Shown: positions 24,172 through 32,593, counted from the first letter of the stretch. The stretch: 57,855 bases of DNA from DASPMP01 sp035758925 (GCA_035758925.1 DASTVV010000088.1:1-57855); one strand, 5' to 3'. Program-made: numbers and translations. Notes: a model not told the origin generated them from the letters alone.

Positions 24172-25439
24172 ACGGCAAACACCACCTTTCCGTCGCGTCC
24201 CACGTTCCACGCACGGATGTAGTTGTAGTGGTAGTCGGTGCCCTTGCCGCGCGTCGACTCGAACAATGCGCGCGTCGGCTGCACGTATCCAGTCTGGTCC
24301 GTGGCTCTGCTCATGATCGTCGCGGCACTGCCGTTCCACTGCCACATCTGCCGAAAGCGCGTGTACGCTTTCGACAGCACGGGCTCCTGCAGCTCGGCGT
24401 CGGTCCACGTGTGTCCGCCGTCGGTGCTCACTTCGACACGCGCGATCTTTCCGCGCCCGCTCCAGGCGACGCCCGAGATCTCGTGCCATCCGGGCTCGAT
24501 GGTCTTCGGGAACGACGGTGTCGTGATGATCGACTTGGCGTCCATCACGAAGCTGAACTGGCGCGCGACGCCGGAGATCAGCGGATCGGTGTACTTGGAC
24601 GTCTCGTCCTTCGACATGTTCGGCTGGTCGATGAGCTTGATGCGACGCAGCCACTTGATGCACGTGTTGCCCTCATAGCCGGGGAGGAGCAGGCGCGCCG
24701 GATACCCGACGGACGGCCGCAGCGCTTCGCCATTGAACGCGTAGGCGACGATCGCGTCGTCGAACGCCTTCTCGATCGGGATGCTGCGCGACAGTTTCGC
24801 CGCATCGCCGCCCTCGGCCAGCAACCACGTGGCCGAGCGCTTGACGCCGGCTTCGCGGAGGATGGTGCCGAGCGCGACGCCGGTCCACTCGCCATTGCTG
24901 CACATCCCGTCGATCGCCTGCGGCGTCATCTCCGGTTTGGGGTCGCGATAGGCGGCGCGTCCGTTGCCGGAGCACTCGAGGAAGTAGACGCGCGTGACGC
25001 TCGGAAAGCGTTTGAGGTCGTCGAGCGTGAAGGTCATGTTGTGGTCGACGAGCCCGTGCACGACGAGCTTGTACTTGCGCGGATCGATGGCGGGGACGCC
25101 GGAGTGATGTCGCTCGAACACCAGGTCGGCCGGCGTGAGCGTGCCGGTCAGGTCCTGGTGTGGTGTCAACGACGAGCCCGTGAGCACACCCGTCGGCGTA
25201 CGCACGGGATTCTCGAACGGCGATCGCACACTCGTGGCGGACGTCGGCGTGCCCGGGACCGTGAATGGATCCACCGTGGAAGGCGGCGGCGCTGCCGGTG
25301 TTTGTGCGACCGCATTCGGTGCTGCCTGTGGCGCTTGTTCGTCCGCGCGCGCGGGCAACTTCTTCAGCAGGGCGGCGCTCGCCGTGATCGCGGCGCCGGC
25401 GATCACCGCGCGCCGCGAGATGTTTTCGCCGTCGCTCAC
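24168..25439 (-). CDS. soxC: SoxC-like sulfite/sulfane dehydrogenase, molybdopterin subunit
   Basis: About 423 residues from a GTG that overlaps the upstream stop (GTGA). The N-terminus ISRRAVIAGAAITASAAL is a Tat signal. The sulfite-oxidase-fold molybdenum-cofactor domain has its Mo-ligating Cys156 in YFLECSGNGR, preceded by VHGLVDHNMTFTLDDLKRFP, and GYEGNTCIKWLRRI. The C-terminal Mo-co dimerisation domain runs from about residue 310 (EISGVAWSGRGKIARVEVSTDGG is abbreviated here as AWSGRGKIARVEVS). It oxidises sulfite or protein-bound sulfane sulfur in the periplasm. No soxXAYZB is present. It is flanked by two cytochromes in a coupled three-gene operon. A Pro/Ala linker follows the signal. 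Confidence 0.88.
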   Translation of the reverse strand: MSDGENISRRAVIAGAAITASAALLKKLPARADEQAPQAAPNAVAQTPAAPPPSTVDPFTVPGTPTSATSVRSPFENPVRTPTGVLTGSSLTPHQDLTGTLTPADLVFERHHSGVPAIDPRKYKLVVHGLVDHNMTFTLDDLKRFPSVTRVYFLECSGNGRAAYRDPKPEMTPQAIDGMCSNGEWTGVALGTILREAGVKRSATWLLAEGGDAAKLSRSIPIEKAFDDAIVAYAFNGEALRPSVGYPARLLLPGYEGNTCIKWLRRIKLIDQPNMSKDETSKYTDPLISGVARQFSFVMDAKSIITTPSFPKTIEPGWHEISGVAWSGRGKIARVEVSTDGGHTWTDAELQEPVLSKAYTRFRQMWQWNGSAATIMSRATDQTGYVQPTRALFESTRGKGTDYHYNYIRAWNVGRDGKVVFAV

Positions 25440-26455
25440 TGGCCGCCCCGCCGCTTCACGCTGGCTGGCGCGTCGACGATTGCCGCGGCTGGATTGGCGC
25501 GCGGCAGCACGCGAGGTGGATTGAACGCCACATGGCCCCTGGTCGCGTACGGCGCATCCTTTGGCGCGCCGCCGTTCGGCCAGTCGCGCTCCTTGCCGGG
25601 CGAGTCGGGTCGCGGTTGGGACGTCACGTACGCGGCGACGTCGAACGCTTCCTGCGGGGTGAGCGTCTTGCCGAGGCCGAGGGGCATGTTGTTCCAGATG
25701 AAGGATGCGGCCTTGCTGCGGCGCGCCATGGACGCGCCGATGCTGAAAGACCTGGGACCCCAGAGCGCTGGAATCCCTGGAGGAACCGCGCGGTTGCCCT
25801 GTCCGTCGAGCTGATGACACGATGCGCATTTCGCGGCGTACACCTGACGTCCGCGGATCGTGTCGCCCTCGAGCTCCGGCGTCAGGACCGCCAGGCCATC
25901 GGCGCCTGCGAGCATTTTTCCTTCGGTGACCGGCACACCGCGCGAAAGCCAAGCGAGGTACGCCAGGATGTCCTGCATCTCGCGGCTGTCGGCCGGCAGT
26001 CGGCTGCCAGCCAGGCTGCGTGTGAAGCAGTAGTTGACGCGGTCCGCCAGCCCGACCACCGCGCCCGACCGCTCGAGATACTTGGGGAACCGGGCGTGCG
26101 AACCGGCCAGCGGTGCGGCGTCGAGATTGCGCCCGGCATTCAGGTGGCAGTTCGTACAGTTGATGTTCCCTGGGGCGTACGTTGGCAGACTGTCCGCCGT
26201 GTGCGTGATGAGCGCGAGACCGCGTCGCACCGACGCCCCCAGCGAGTCATTGGGGATGTCGGACTCCGCTGGTGCACGCCACGAGGCCGGGACGAAGGCT
26301 GCGCCACCGCCGCCTTGCTGCTGGGCGACCGGCGGCCGCGCGACCGACGGCCGCTCGCCTGCATCGCGGTCGGCGCAGCCGGCCACGGAACTGGCGAATC
26401 CGCCGAGACATCCAGCGACGAACACGGACGAGAGCGTCTGCCTGAGCGCGATCAT
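25436..26455 (-). CDS. Dihaem cytochrome c lipoprotein, TsdA-like
   Basis: About 339 residues from ATG at 26455. A lipobox SSVAGC with Cys27 ends the signal. Haem 1 is Cys100-Thr-Asn-Cys-His104 (NCTNCHLNAGR), haem 2 Cys210-Ala-Ser-Cys-His214. Between them, FPKYLERSGAVVGLADRVNYCF and TRSLAGSRLPADSREM resemble thiosulfate dehydrogenase TsdA, including Cys143 at the place where TsdA has its axial Cys haem ligand (inference). TsdA oxidises thiosulfate to tetrathionate. A C-terminal Pro/Arg tail follows residue 290. It is the first gene of the sulfur operon and divergent from the PPOX-like gene. Confidence 0.8.
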   Translation of the reverse strand: MIALRQTLSSVFVAGCLGGFASSVAGCADRDAGERPSVARPPVAQQQGGGGAAFVPASWRAPAESDIPNDSLGASVRRGLALITHTADSLPTYAPGNINCTNCHLNAGRNLDAAPLAGSHARFPKYLERSGAVVGLADRVNYCFTRSLAGSRLPADSREMQDILAYLAWLSRGVPVTEGKMLAGADGLAVLTPELEGDTIRGRQVYAAKCASCHQLDGQGNRAVPPGIPALWGPRSFSIGASMARRSKAASFIWNNMPLGLGKTLTPQEAFDVAAYVTSQPRPDSPGKERDWPNGGAPKDAPYATRGHVAFNPPRVLPRANPAAAIVDAPASVKRRGGQ

Positions 26456-26502
26456 GACATTGATAGTGTCCGGTGGGGGCTGGCTCGCGCAATTGGCACG
26501 GG

Positions 26503-26548
26503 CTGTCGGCATTTCACCGACAGAACCCAAGGAATGTCCGACTTCGCC
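26503..26548 (+). promoter_or_regulatory. Putative regulatory element C1 (divergent tsdA-like / PPOX promoter)
   Basis: A perfect 7-bp inverted repeat, CTGTCGG (26503-26509) and CCGACAG (26517-26523), leads into a 26-bp block (26523-26548, containing CCAAGGAATGTCCGAC). That block matches 21 of 26 positions of 29924-29949 in another divergent promoter region. It lies 29-54 bp upstream of the PPOX GTG start. Confidence 0.5.
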
Positions 26549-26576
26549 GGGCGCCAACCACCTTCATCGTTCTGGC

Positions 26577-27131
26577 GTGAAACAGGCGCCGCAGTTCTTC
26601 ATCCTGACGCCCACACAGTGCGCCGAGATCATGGCGCGCAATCGCATCGGCAGGATCGCGTTCAAGAACGGCCCATCCGTCGACATCGAGCCCACGGGCT
26701 ACGTCGCGCGCGACAGCTGGTTGTTTCTGCGCAGCGCGTATGGCGCCAAGCTCGAGGCGCTGGCCCACAATCCATACGTCGCGTTCGAAGTCGACGAAGT
26801 GAAGGGCCCACTCGACTGGGCAAGCGTCGTTGCGCATGGAACGGTCTACATGCTGCCCGCCGACGGTGCTCCGATCGAACAGCAGGAGTATCAACGCGCC
26901 ATGGAAGCACTACGCGAAGTTCTCCCCGAGTCGCTGACGACGCGCGATCCCGTGCCGGAGCGCATGATGGTGTATGGGCTGCACATCGATCGCGTCACGG
27001 GCCGGATGGCGCGGAGCACCGCCGCGAAGCGCCGCTCCAGTGGTGCCAGTGCCTCGGAAGCGGCGGCGGCGCCGGCGGGGTCGGTCGGGACGGCGCGCAA
27101 GCGCAAATCGGTCGCGCGACGCGGACGTTGA
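26577..27131 (+). CDS. Pyridoxamine-5'-phosphate-oxidase-fold (split barrel) flavin-binding protein
   Basis: About 184 residues from GTG at 26577 (VKQAPQFFILTPTQCAEIM). The split-barrel core is visible: ARNRIGRIAFKNGPSVDIEP, GYVARDSWLFLRSAYG and VAFEVDEVKGPLDWASVVAHG, matching pyridoxamine 5'-phosphate-oxidase-like/nitroreductase-like proteins that bind FMN or F420 or haem. After residue 150 the tail is disordered and basic (AAKRRSSGASAS, ARKRKSVARRGR), a possible nucleic-acid-binding extension. Mycobacterial Rv0080, of similar fold, belongs to the DosR regulon. The start is inferred; no better Met is in frame. Confidence 0.8.
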   Translation: MKQAPQFFILTPTQCAEIMARNRIGRIAFKNGPSVDIEPTGYVARDSWLFLRSAYGAKLEALAHNPYVAFEVDEVKGPLDWASVVAHGTVYMLPADGAPIEQQEYQRAMEALREVLPESLTTRDPVPERMMVYGLHIDRVTGRMARSTAAKRRSSGASASEAAAAPAGSVGTARKRKSVARRGR

Positions 27132-27153
27132 GTTCTCGAGTGGTGCTCTCGCC

Positions 27154-27576
27154 ATGACGATTCCCCGACTGCTCAGCGCCTGGGCCGCGCTCGCGATCGC
27201 AATGGTCGGCAACGGCGCGTTCCGGGAAATCGTTCTGCGACCGGCGGTGCCGGGGCCGATGACCGACGTCCTGAGCGCGCTGCTCGGCGGTGCGATCATC
27301 GTCGGCGGCACACGATTCCTCCTCCGGCCGCTGCAGGGACGCTCGGCGAGGGAGCTCGGGCAAGCCAGCGTCTTCCTCGTCGTGCTCACGGTGGCGTTCG
27401 AATTCCTGTTCGGCCACTACGTGGACCAGAAGAGCTGGACGGAGCTGATCGCGAACTACGCTGTCTGGCGCGGCCGACTCTGGCCGATTCTGCTTCTGCT
27501 GCTGGGCCTAACCCCATTCATCTGGGGCCGGTGGCTCGCGCCCACTCCAACGCCGAGGGCCAGCGACCAGAACTGA
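27154..27576 (+). CDS. Small polytopic membrane protein of unknown function
   Basis: 140 residues from ATG at 27154 (MTIPRLLSAWAALAIAMVGN). Four hydrophobic segments: residues 8-25, 35-52, 75-95 and 110-128 (LWPILLLLLGLTPFIWGRW). No conserved catalytic motif. The ending PTPTPRASDQN is hydrophilic. It starts 22 bp after the PPOX-like gene and is probably co-transcribed with it. Function unknown. Confidence 0.7.
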   Translation: MTIPRLLSAWAALAIAMVGNGAFREIVLRPAVPGPMTDVLSALLGGAIIVGGTRFLLRPLQGRSARELGQASVFLVVLTVAFEFLFGHYVDQKSWTELIANYAVWRGRLWPILLLLLGLTPFIWGRWLAPTPTPRASDQN

Positions 27577-27599
27577 GCCCTCCGACCTGCGGGCCCACC

Positions 27600-28901
27600 C
27601 TAGGTCGCCGCCATGGCTCTGGCGTCGCCGCTGATCGCGGTCAACAGGCGGGGAAGGACGCGCGTCCATGCGTACTCGCGCGCCGTCTTGCGCGCTTCGC
27701 GGCGCAGGCGCGACACACGCTCGGCCGAGCCGGAGAGCGCATCCCAGCGCTCGACGATCTCCGCGGGATCCATCGTCTCGAGCACGATCGCATTGCGCCC
27801 CGCAATCGCGTAGTCCTCACCAGTTCCGCCCGTGTAGGCAATTCCACCAGCCGCCATGGCCTCGAGACCAACGAGACCAAACGGCTCGGAGACGGAATTG
27901 GCCAGCACGCCATCCGCTGCCGCGTACAGCGATCGCGCAAGCATCCGCGTCACGCCGAACTCGAGGCTGATGACCTCCACGCCCGCTCGCACGAGAGACG
28001 AGAGTCGAATCCGGAGCTCGTCTTCCGAATGCAGCTGCGCCGCGAGCAGCCCGCACTGCTCGGCCTCGGCTGCGAGCCCGCCCGTGTTACCGGCGGGGCC
28101 GCCACCCCGACCGACGAGCACGAGACGTTGTCCCAGGTCGCGCGCATGCCGCACGGCTGCGAGCGCCTGCGTCCACCCCTTCTCGCGTTCCCATCGAGCC
28201 ATCTTGAAGAAGAGGCCGGTCTTCGGCTCCGGAGAAATGGCGGCACGCACGGAGCGAACGTCGGACCGCCGCACGGGCGCCAGCAAGTCCGTGGAGATTC
28301 CATTCGGAACCACCATGGCATCGGCGCCGCTCGAGCGGATGATGCTGCGCATGTAGCGGCTGACCGTGGTGATGGTCGCCGATTTCGCGAGTCGCTGCCA
28401 ATCGATGCGATGGAATCCGTAGACGTTGTTCGCGTTCCAGAACAACACGGCTCGGTCACGCAGGCCGCGATCGCGAAGCAGGTCGGCGATCACACACGCG
28501 GTCTCGGCGGTTTGCCACTCCTCGAGGAGCACGACCGGCGTGCGCCCGGCGTTGATGGCCGGGATGATGATCGTGTCGACGACATATCCCGGAAGCGATC
28601 TCGTGAGGTCGGCGACCTTCGCTTCCTCGCCATCGTACACGCCACCCGGACAGTAGGCGCTGATCCACTGGCACCACCGGTGGAGAATCAGTCGATGGTC
28701 CGATCGACTCTCTTCTCCTGGCAGCGCAGGATCACCGATGAAGAAGACGTGGGTCTCATAGCCTGTGTCCGCCAGGGTACCGGCGAGCCCGGTCATTCTC
28801 ACGCCCAGTCCACCCGCCTGCGCATATGGGTCCGGCCCCTCGAAGGTCACCAGGACAAAGGCCGCGTTCGCGGGCGTGATCGTACGGATGTCAGTCAGCA
28901 T
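27600..28901 (-). CDS. GT-B glycosyltransferase (GT4/GT5-like)
   Basis: 433 residues. The N-terminal half has the glycogen-synthase-like opening TFEGPDPYAQAGGLGVRMTGLA, and a donor-binding C-terminal half with MARWEREKGWTQALAA, LVLVGRGGG, and NSVSEPFGLVGLEAMAAGG, the E-x7-E region that binds nucleotide-sugar. These mark retaining GT-B enzymes of GT4/GT5. The acceptor is unknown: glycan, trehalose or glycogen-type storage are all possible. Cytosolic. No other sugar gene is adjacent. A GGGAGTTTTCCC palindrome lies upstream at about 29004-29015 (minus), loosely like the USP promoter motif. Confidence 0.85.
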   Translation of the reverse strand: MLTDIRTITPANAAFVLVTFEGPDPYAQAGGLGVRMTGLAGTLADTGYETHVFFIGDPALPGEESRSDHRLILHRWCQWISAYCPGGVYDGEEAKVADLTRSLPGYVVDTIIIPAINAGRTPVVLLEEWQTAETACVIADLLRDRGLRDRAVLFWNANNVYGFHRIDWQRLAKSATITTVSRYMRSIIRSSGADAMVVPNGISTDLLAPVRRSDVRSVRAAISPEPKTGLFFKMARWEREKGWTQALAAVRHARDLGQRLVLVGRGGGPAGNTGGLAAEAEQCGLLAAQLHSEDELRIRLSSLVRAGVEVISLEFGVTRMLARSLYAAADGVLANSVSEPFGLVGLEAMAAGGIAYTGGTGEDYAIAGRNAIVLETMDPAEIVERWDALSGSAERVSRLRREARKTAREYAWTRVLPRLLTAISGDARAMAAT

Positions 28902-29064
28902 CGTCTGCGGTTCAGCGGTGAAGCGTGTGGAGCGCCAGCGAACTTACAAACTCGAACTCGGATTGCGCCGTAGGGACTCTCGGCGGGCTCCGCGGGAAAA
29001 CTCCCACCAGCAAGGCTGGGAATCTTGATGCCGCCTCAGGACAGGCGATCACCTCGAAGTGACC

Positions 29065-29769
29065 TCACAGTCTGTGCCAGATGGTCCCGTGGGCGGTGCG
29101 CTGATCGAGATGTCGAGTGAACCACCCCGCGGCGAGCTCGGCGAATTCGTCGAGCATGTGTTGCTCCGCGAACGGGCTGCACGCCTGCGGAACAATCGCC
29201 ACTTCCTTGAGCTGCGATCCGATGTAGGGCACGTACGCGCGATAGACTTCACGCAGCGCGGTGTCGTGCTCTCCCGCCACCAGCAGCGTCGGCGCGTGAA
29301 CTCGTCCCAGCGCCCACCACGCGAGATCGAGTCGCCCTCCGCGAACGACGACGGCGCGAACGATCTTCGCACGGTGCGCGGCGCATTGCAGCGCGACGGC
29401 CGCAGCGGTGCCGATGCCCACCAGGCCGACCGGCAGGTGTCGCAGCTCGGGCTGCGCTTCGCACCAGTCCAGGATCGCGCTGAGGCGCGTCGTGAGAAGG
29501 GGGACGTCGCGGCGGAACTCGCCCGTGAGCTCGCCGAGCATCTCCTCCTCGCTGGTCAGGAGATCGCACAGCAGCGTGGCAAAGCCCTGTTGATTGAACA
29601 GCCGCGCGACGTGCGTGTGAGGCGCTTCGTGGCGACCGAAGGCGGTTGGATACGCCATCACGACCAGGACGTGCGCGTCGTCCGGAATCACGAGGTCTGC
29701 GTGTATGTCTTCACCCGCGACCTCGAGGACCACTTCCCGAGCCGCGTCTGAACGAATCGTGGTGGACAT
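29065..29769 (-). CDS. Alpha/beta-hydrolase (dienelactone-hydrolase-like) apparently lacking the Ser nucleophile
   Basis: 234 residues from ATG at 29769, chosen because GGAGG sits seven bases upstream. The pattern fits the DLH-like hydrolases often fused or adjacent to phosphoribosyltransferases in proteobacterial stress clusters: HTHVARLFNQQGFATLLCDLLT, LVAGEHDTALREV and ACSPFAEQHMLDEFA with the terminal His. At the nucleophile elbow the usual GxSTGAAAAL appears as VGIGTAAAVAL, so the Ser position is Gly. The Asp (GEHD) and His (EQH) remain. It may be catalytically inactive, or use another residue. Cytosolic. Confidence 0.78.
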   Translation of the reverse strand: MSTTIRSDAAREVVLEVAGEDIHADLVIPDDAHVLVVMAYPTAFGRHEAPHTHVARLFNQQGFATLLCDLLTSEEEMLGELTGEFRRDVPLLTTRLSAILDWCEAQPELRHLPVGLVGIGTAAAVALQCAAHRAKIVRAVVVRGGRLDLAWWALGRVHAPTLLVAGEHDTALREVYRAYVPYIGSQLKEVAIVPQACSPFAEQHMLDEFAELAAGWFTRHLDQRTAHGTIWHRL

Positions 29770-29923
29770 AGTCGCCTCCGTCATTCGCGCTGGATCTGAA
29801 GCACGCAGGGCCAAGCCACGAAGATGAGGCGTGGCGTGACCGGCGTCTGTCGGGCTCTCGCCGTCCGTCCGAAAGCGTTCGCCCTACGACGCTGTGGCCG
29901 CAAGTCCGTGATTTTGCCGGTCG

Positions 29924-29949
29924 GAAACCAAGGAATTGCCGACATCGCG
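29924..29949 (+). promoter_or_regulatory. Putative regulatory element C2
   Basis: A 26-bp block containing CCAAGGAATTGCCGAC, 21 of 26 identical to 26523-26548, preceded by ATTTTGCCGG as the other copy is by ATTTCACCGA. It lies in the 252-bp divergent region between the alpha/beta-hydrolase and the eight-helix membrane protein. I see nothing else in that region. Confidence 0.5.
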
Positions 29950-30021
29950 ACCTCGCGGAAATCGCAACACTCGATGACGGGACGCGCAGCCCCGACACAC
30001 CTGCCGCTTCATGGAGAACCC

Positions 30022-30852
30022 GTGCATCTCGTCGACCGCAAACATCGGCGTCTCGTCCTGCTGCTCTCGGGCGCCTCGGCCGCTCTGGCCGCGATCAGTT
30101 CCGCGCTATCGCTCTTCAACATCGACATCTATCGCGAGGCGCTTCCGCCGGATCTTCTTTTCGGGACGATCGGATTCGATGTGATGTCGCTTGCCACGTC
30201 GCTCGCGATGCTCGGCTGCGTACTCGCACTCCATCGCGGCCGCGACCGATTCTGGCTGACATGGATCGGCCTGCAGGGCTACCTGCTCTACACGTACGCC
30301 GTCTTTGCCTTCGGCTTCGTGCTGACGCCGCTCTATCTGGTCTACGTCGCCATCCTCGGGCTCAGTGTGTATGCCCTGGGCGTCTTCGTTCGCGCGGTCA
30401 ACCCGGCGCTGCTGCGGCACTGGCGGCCGACGAAACTGCCTCGCCGAACGATGGCCGCGTTCCTGGTGGTGATGGCGACACTGTTCGGCGTCACGTGGAC
30501 GAGCATGCTGCTGGACGCCATCGTCGGCCGGTCGGACGTATCCGGCTCGACTGTCATCGTCCTCGACCTCGCCTTCGCGCTGCCGCTGCTTGCGCTCGTC
30601 GGCGCGCTGCTCGTGATGAAGCGGCCGATGGGCGACCTGCTCGCGCCCGGAGTATTCGGGATGTCCGCGGCGATCACGCTCGCCGCATCCATCGGCGAGC
30701 TGATCCGGCCGTTGTTTGGAGAAACGATCAATGTTCTGCTGACGGCTCCATTCCTGCTTCCCGGCGCCGTCTGTCTTGTCTTTGCGGTCCTCGCATTCAG
30801 CCGCATCGCGCCGGCGGCATTTCCCGGTGACACACCCAGGCCAGGAGGATAG
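30022..30852 (+). CDS. Polytopic membrane protein, about eight helices, unknown function
   Basis: 276 residues if the GTG at 30022 is used, which has GGAGAA six bases upstream; an in-frame ATG at 29974 has no ribosome-binding site. Hydrophobic segments include LVLLLSGASAALAAISSALS, MSLATSLAMLGCVLAL, YAVFAFGFVLTPLYLVYV, MAAFLVVMATLFGVTW, IVLDLAFALPLLALVGALLV and LLTAPFLLPGAVCLVFAVLA. No catalytic or transport motif recognised. It is divergent from the alpha/beta-hydrolase with element C2 between them and could belong to the same regulon. Confidence 0.65.
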   Translation: MHLVDRKHRRLVLLLSGASAALAAISSALSLFNIDIYREALPPDLLFGTIGFDVMSLATSLAMLGCVLALHRGRDRFWLTWIGLQGYLLYTYAVFAFGFVLTPLYLVYVAILGLSVYALGVFVRAVNPALLRHWRPTKLPRRTMAAFLVVMATLFGVTWTSMLLDAIVGRSDVSGSTVIVLDLAFALPLLALVGALLVMKRPMGDLLAPGVFGMSAAITLAASIGELIRPLFGETINVLLTAPFLLPGAVCLVFAVLAFSRIAPAAFPGDTPRPGG

Positions 30853-30874
30853 GGTCCTCAGTCCGTCCGCGGTG

Positions 30875-30891
30875 GCTCCAGCACCTGGAGC
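30875..30891. terminator. Stem-loop in convergent gap
   Basis: GCTCCAG-CAC-CTGGAGC, a perfect 7-bp stem with 3-nt loop, between the stop of the membrane protein (30852) and that of the SnoaL-like gene (30921). No T-tract. Probably a bidirectional terminator or mRNA end structure. Confidence 0.45.
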
Positions 30892-30920
30892 ACATGCTTG
30901 CCGAAATACGTCACAGTCGA

Positions 30921-31472
30921 CTACGGGCTCAGGCCCAGCTGCTTCATATAGGCCGCATTGTCCCAGAAAAGCCACTCGTGGTCCATGACACCCGAGTTGG
31001 TCCAATGGCCGATGGTCACCATGCTGAGATCGAGCTTGCGGCCAGTCGGAGGGATCGTCTTGCCGGCCATCGGCATCGGCTTGCTGAACGTGCCCGTCAT
31101 CCGTCCAACCACGGCCGTCCAGCTCCCATTCGCGATCCTGATGGGGTGCTCCGTGACTGCGAGGTCGGGGATCGCGACGAACAAGGCTTTCAGGTCCGCG
31201 ACGTGTCTGGTCAGTCCGTGCGTGTCATGACCATCGGGCCACGTCACGACGACGTCCTGCGAATGGCTTTCGCTGAGTCGACTCCATTGCTGGTGGCTGA
31301 AGACGACGAAGTCGAGCGTGTCGAACGTCGCGAGGTTCCGCGCGATGAATTCCGCGGAGTCGGCAAGCACGGCCCCGGACTGTACCGCTTGCGCGGAATC
31401 ACCGGCTCGTGCGCACGCGCCGATCAGGATCACGGCGGTCATTTCGACTACGTGTTTCGGCAGGCTGCGCAT
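30921..31472 (-). CDS. SnoaL-like/ester-cyclase-fold lipoprotein
   Basis: 183 residues. The N-terminus MTAVILIGACARAGD (from Met11) shows a lipobox with Cys20, so the protein is probably membrane-anchored in the periplasm; Met1 gives MRSLPKHVVE before it. The mature domain matches SnoaL-like ester cyclase/NTF2 fold proteins: SQDVVVTWPDGHDTHG, HVADLKALFVAIPDLAVTEHPI, VVGRMTGTF and the ending DHEWLFWDNAAYMKQLGL. Such proteins are mostly of unknown substrate. It lies 125 bp downstream of the aldo/keto reductase, same strand. Confidence 0.8.
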   Translation of the reverse strand: MRSLPKHVVEMTAVILIGACARAGDSAQAVQSGAVLADSAEFIARNLATFDTLDFVVFSHQQWSRLSESHSQDVVVTWPDGHDTHGLTRHVADLKALFVAIPDLAVTEHPIRIANGSWTAVVGRMTGTFSKPMPMAGKTIPPTGRKLDLSMVTIGHWTNSGVMDHEWLFWDNAAYMKQLGLSP

Positions 31473-31597
31473 TCACGCCCCCTTGGCGTTTCATGCAATC
31501 ATGCCGGGGCCAAGGAGCGACGAAATCAGCGAAATCCTGACGGACCCGAGTCGGTCGGTCCGCGTCCATTCGGGATCGAGACTCATTGGCGCTCGCG

Positions 31598-32593
31598 CTA
31601 GCGCTCGCTGTCCATCTGAGAAAGCACCGCGGCGGGATAGCGGTCCCCGGCGGCGCGGCCGACGGGCACGGCCTGCTCGATGCGTTTCAGATCGTCGGCT
31701 GTCAGGTCCAGCTCGAGCGCGCCACGCGCCTCAGCCAGCGCGTCACGCCGCCGGGCACCGACGAGCGGAACGACATCGTTGCCGCGCGAAAGCACCCAGG
31801 CGATGGCCAGCTGCGCGATCGTCGCGCCACGACTGGTGCCGAGGACCCGTAGTGATTCGACGAGGGCAAGATTCCGTGCCAGGTTCTCGCCGCTGAACCG
31901 CGGCGCGTGACTGCGAAAGTCGCCCTTGGTGAGGCTGCGCTCTTTCGACCAATGGCCGCTCAGCAGTCCGCGCGACAGCACGCCGTACGCGGTGATACCG
32001 ATGCCAAGCGCGCGACACGCGGGCAGGATCTTGTCCTCGATGCCGCGGGAGAGCAGCGAGTATTCGATCTGAAGGTCGGACACCGGGTGCGTCGCGTGCG
32101 CGCGCTTCAGGGTCTCCGCGCCGACTTCCGACAGACCGACGTGCCGCACGTAGCCGGCTTTGATCAAATCGGCGATCGCACCCACGGTCTCTTCGATCGG
32201 AACGCTGGGGTCCAGTCTCCCTGGGCGATAGATGTCGACGTGGTCGGTCCCGAGGCGTCGCAGCGTGTACGACAGGAAGTTCTTCACGGCGGCGGGACGG
32301 CCATCGAAGCCGAGCCACGCGCCGGCGGGATCCCGCAGAGCGCCGAACTTCACGCTGAGGATCACGCTGTCGCGCTCGCGCTGGCTGAGCGCTTCACGGA
32401 TCAGCAGCTCGTTGTGCCCCATACCGTAGTAGTCGCCGGTATCCAGCAGGGTCACGCCGGCGTCGAGCGCTGCTCGAATGGTTGCCACGCTTTCCGCGTG
32501 GTCGGCGGGTCCGTACAAGTCGGACATCCCCATGCAGCCGAGGCCGATGGCGGAAACGACTGGACCAGCGGTTCCAAGCTTGCGCGTCCGCAT
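31598..32593 (-). CDS. Aldo/keto reductase
   Basis: 331 residues of the AKR TIM barrel. Landmarks: GLGCMGMSDLYG, the catalytic Asp/Tyr region LLDTGDYYGMGHNELLI, the Lys in ILSVKFGALRD, YRPGRLDPSVPIEETVGA and the NADPH-binding IAQLAIAWVLSRG. Closest to the YajO/AKR13-type enzymes that reduce aldehydes and quinone-like compounds. Second gene of a two-gene operon with the NAD(P)-binding protein, 4 bp after its stop, and so presumably controlled by the divergent TetR regulator. This suggests a response to a reactive carbonyl. Confidence 0.9.
   Translation of the reverse strand: MRTRKLGTAGPVVSAIGLGCMGMSDLYGPADHAESVATIRAALDAGVTLLDTGDYYGMGHNELLIREALSQRERDSVILSVKFGALRDPAGAWLGFDGRPAAVKNFLSYTLRRLGTDHVDIYRPGRLDPSVPIEETVGAIADLIKAGYVRHVGLSEVGAETLKRAHATHPVSDLQIEYSLLSRGIEDKILPACRALGIGITAYGVLSRGLLSGHWSKERSLTKGDFRSHAPRFSGENLARNLALVESLRVLGTSRGATIAQLAIAWVLSRGNDVVPLVGARRRDALAEARGALELDLTADDLKRIEQAVPVGRAAGDRYPAAVLSQMDSER

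Noticed and set aside
23751..25814. 687-codon plus-strand open frame
   Set aside because: Antisense to the cytochrome, SoxC and TsdA-like genes, which carry real haem and Mo-ligand motifs; the plus-strand translation is Arg-rich with no motif.
26493..26510. sigma54 promoter (TTGGCACGGGCTGTCGGC)
   Set aside because: The -24 TGGCACG is good but the obligatory GC at -12 with the right spacing is missing.
28902..29064. Further copy of the GGGAGTTCCC element (GGGAGTTTTCCC near 29004-29015, minus)
   Set aside because: The spacer is two bases longer and the flanks do not match elements A or B, so it is kept only as a weak hint.
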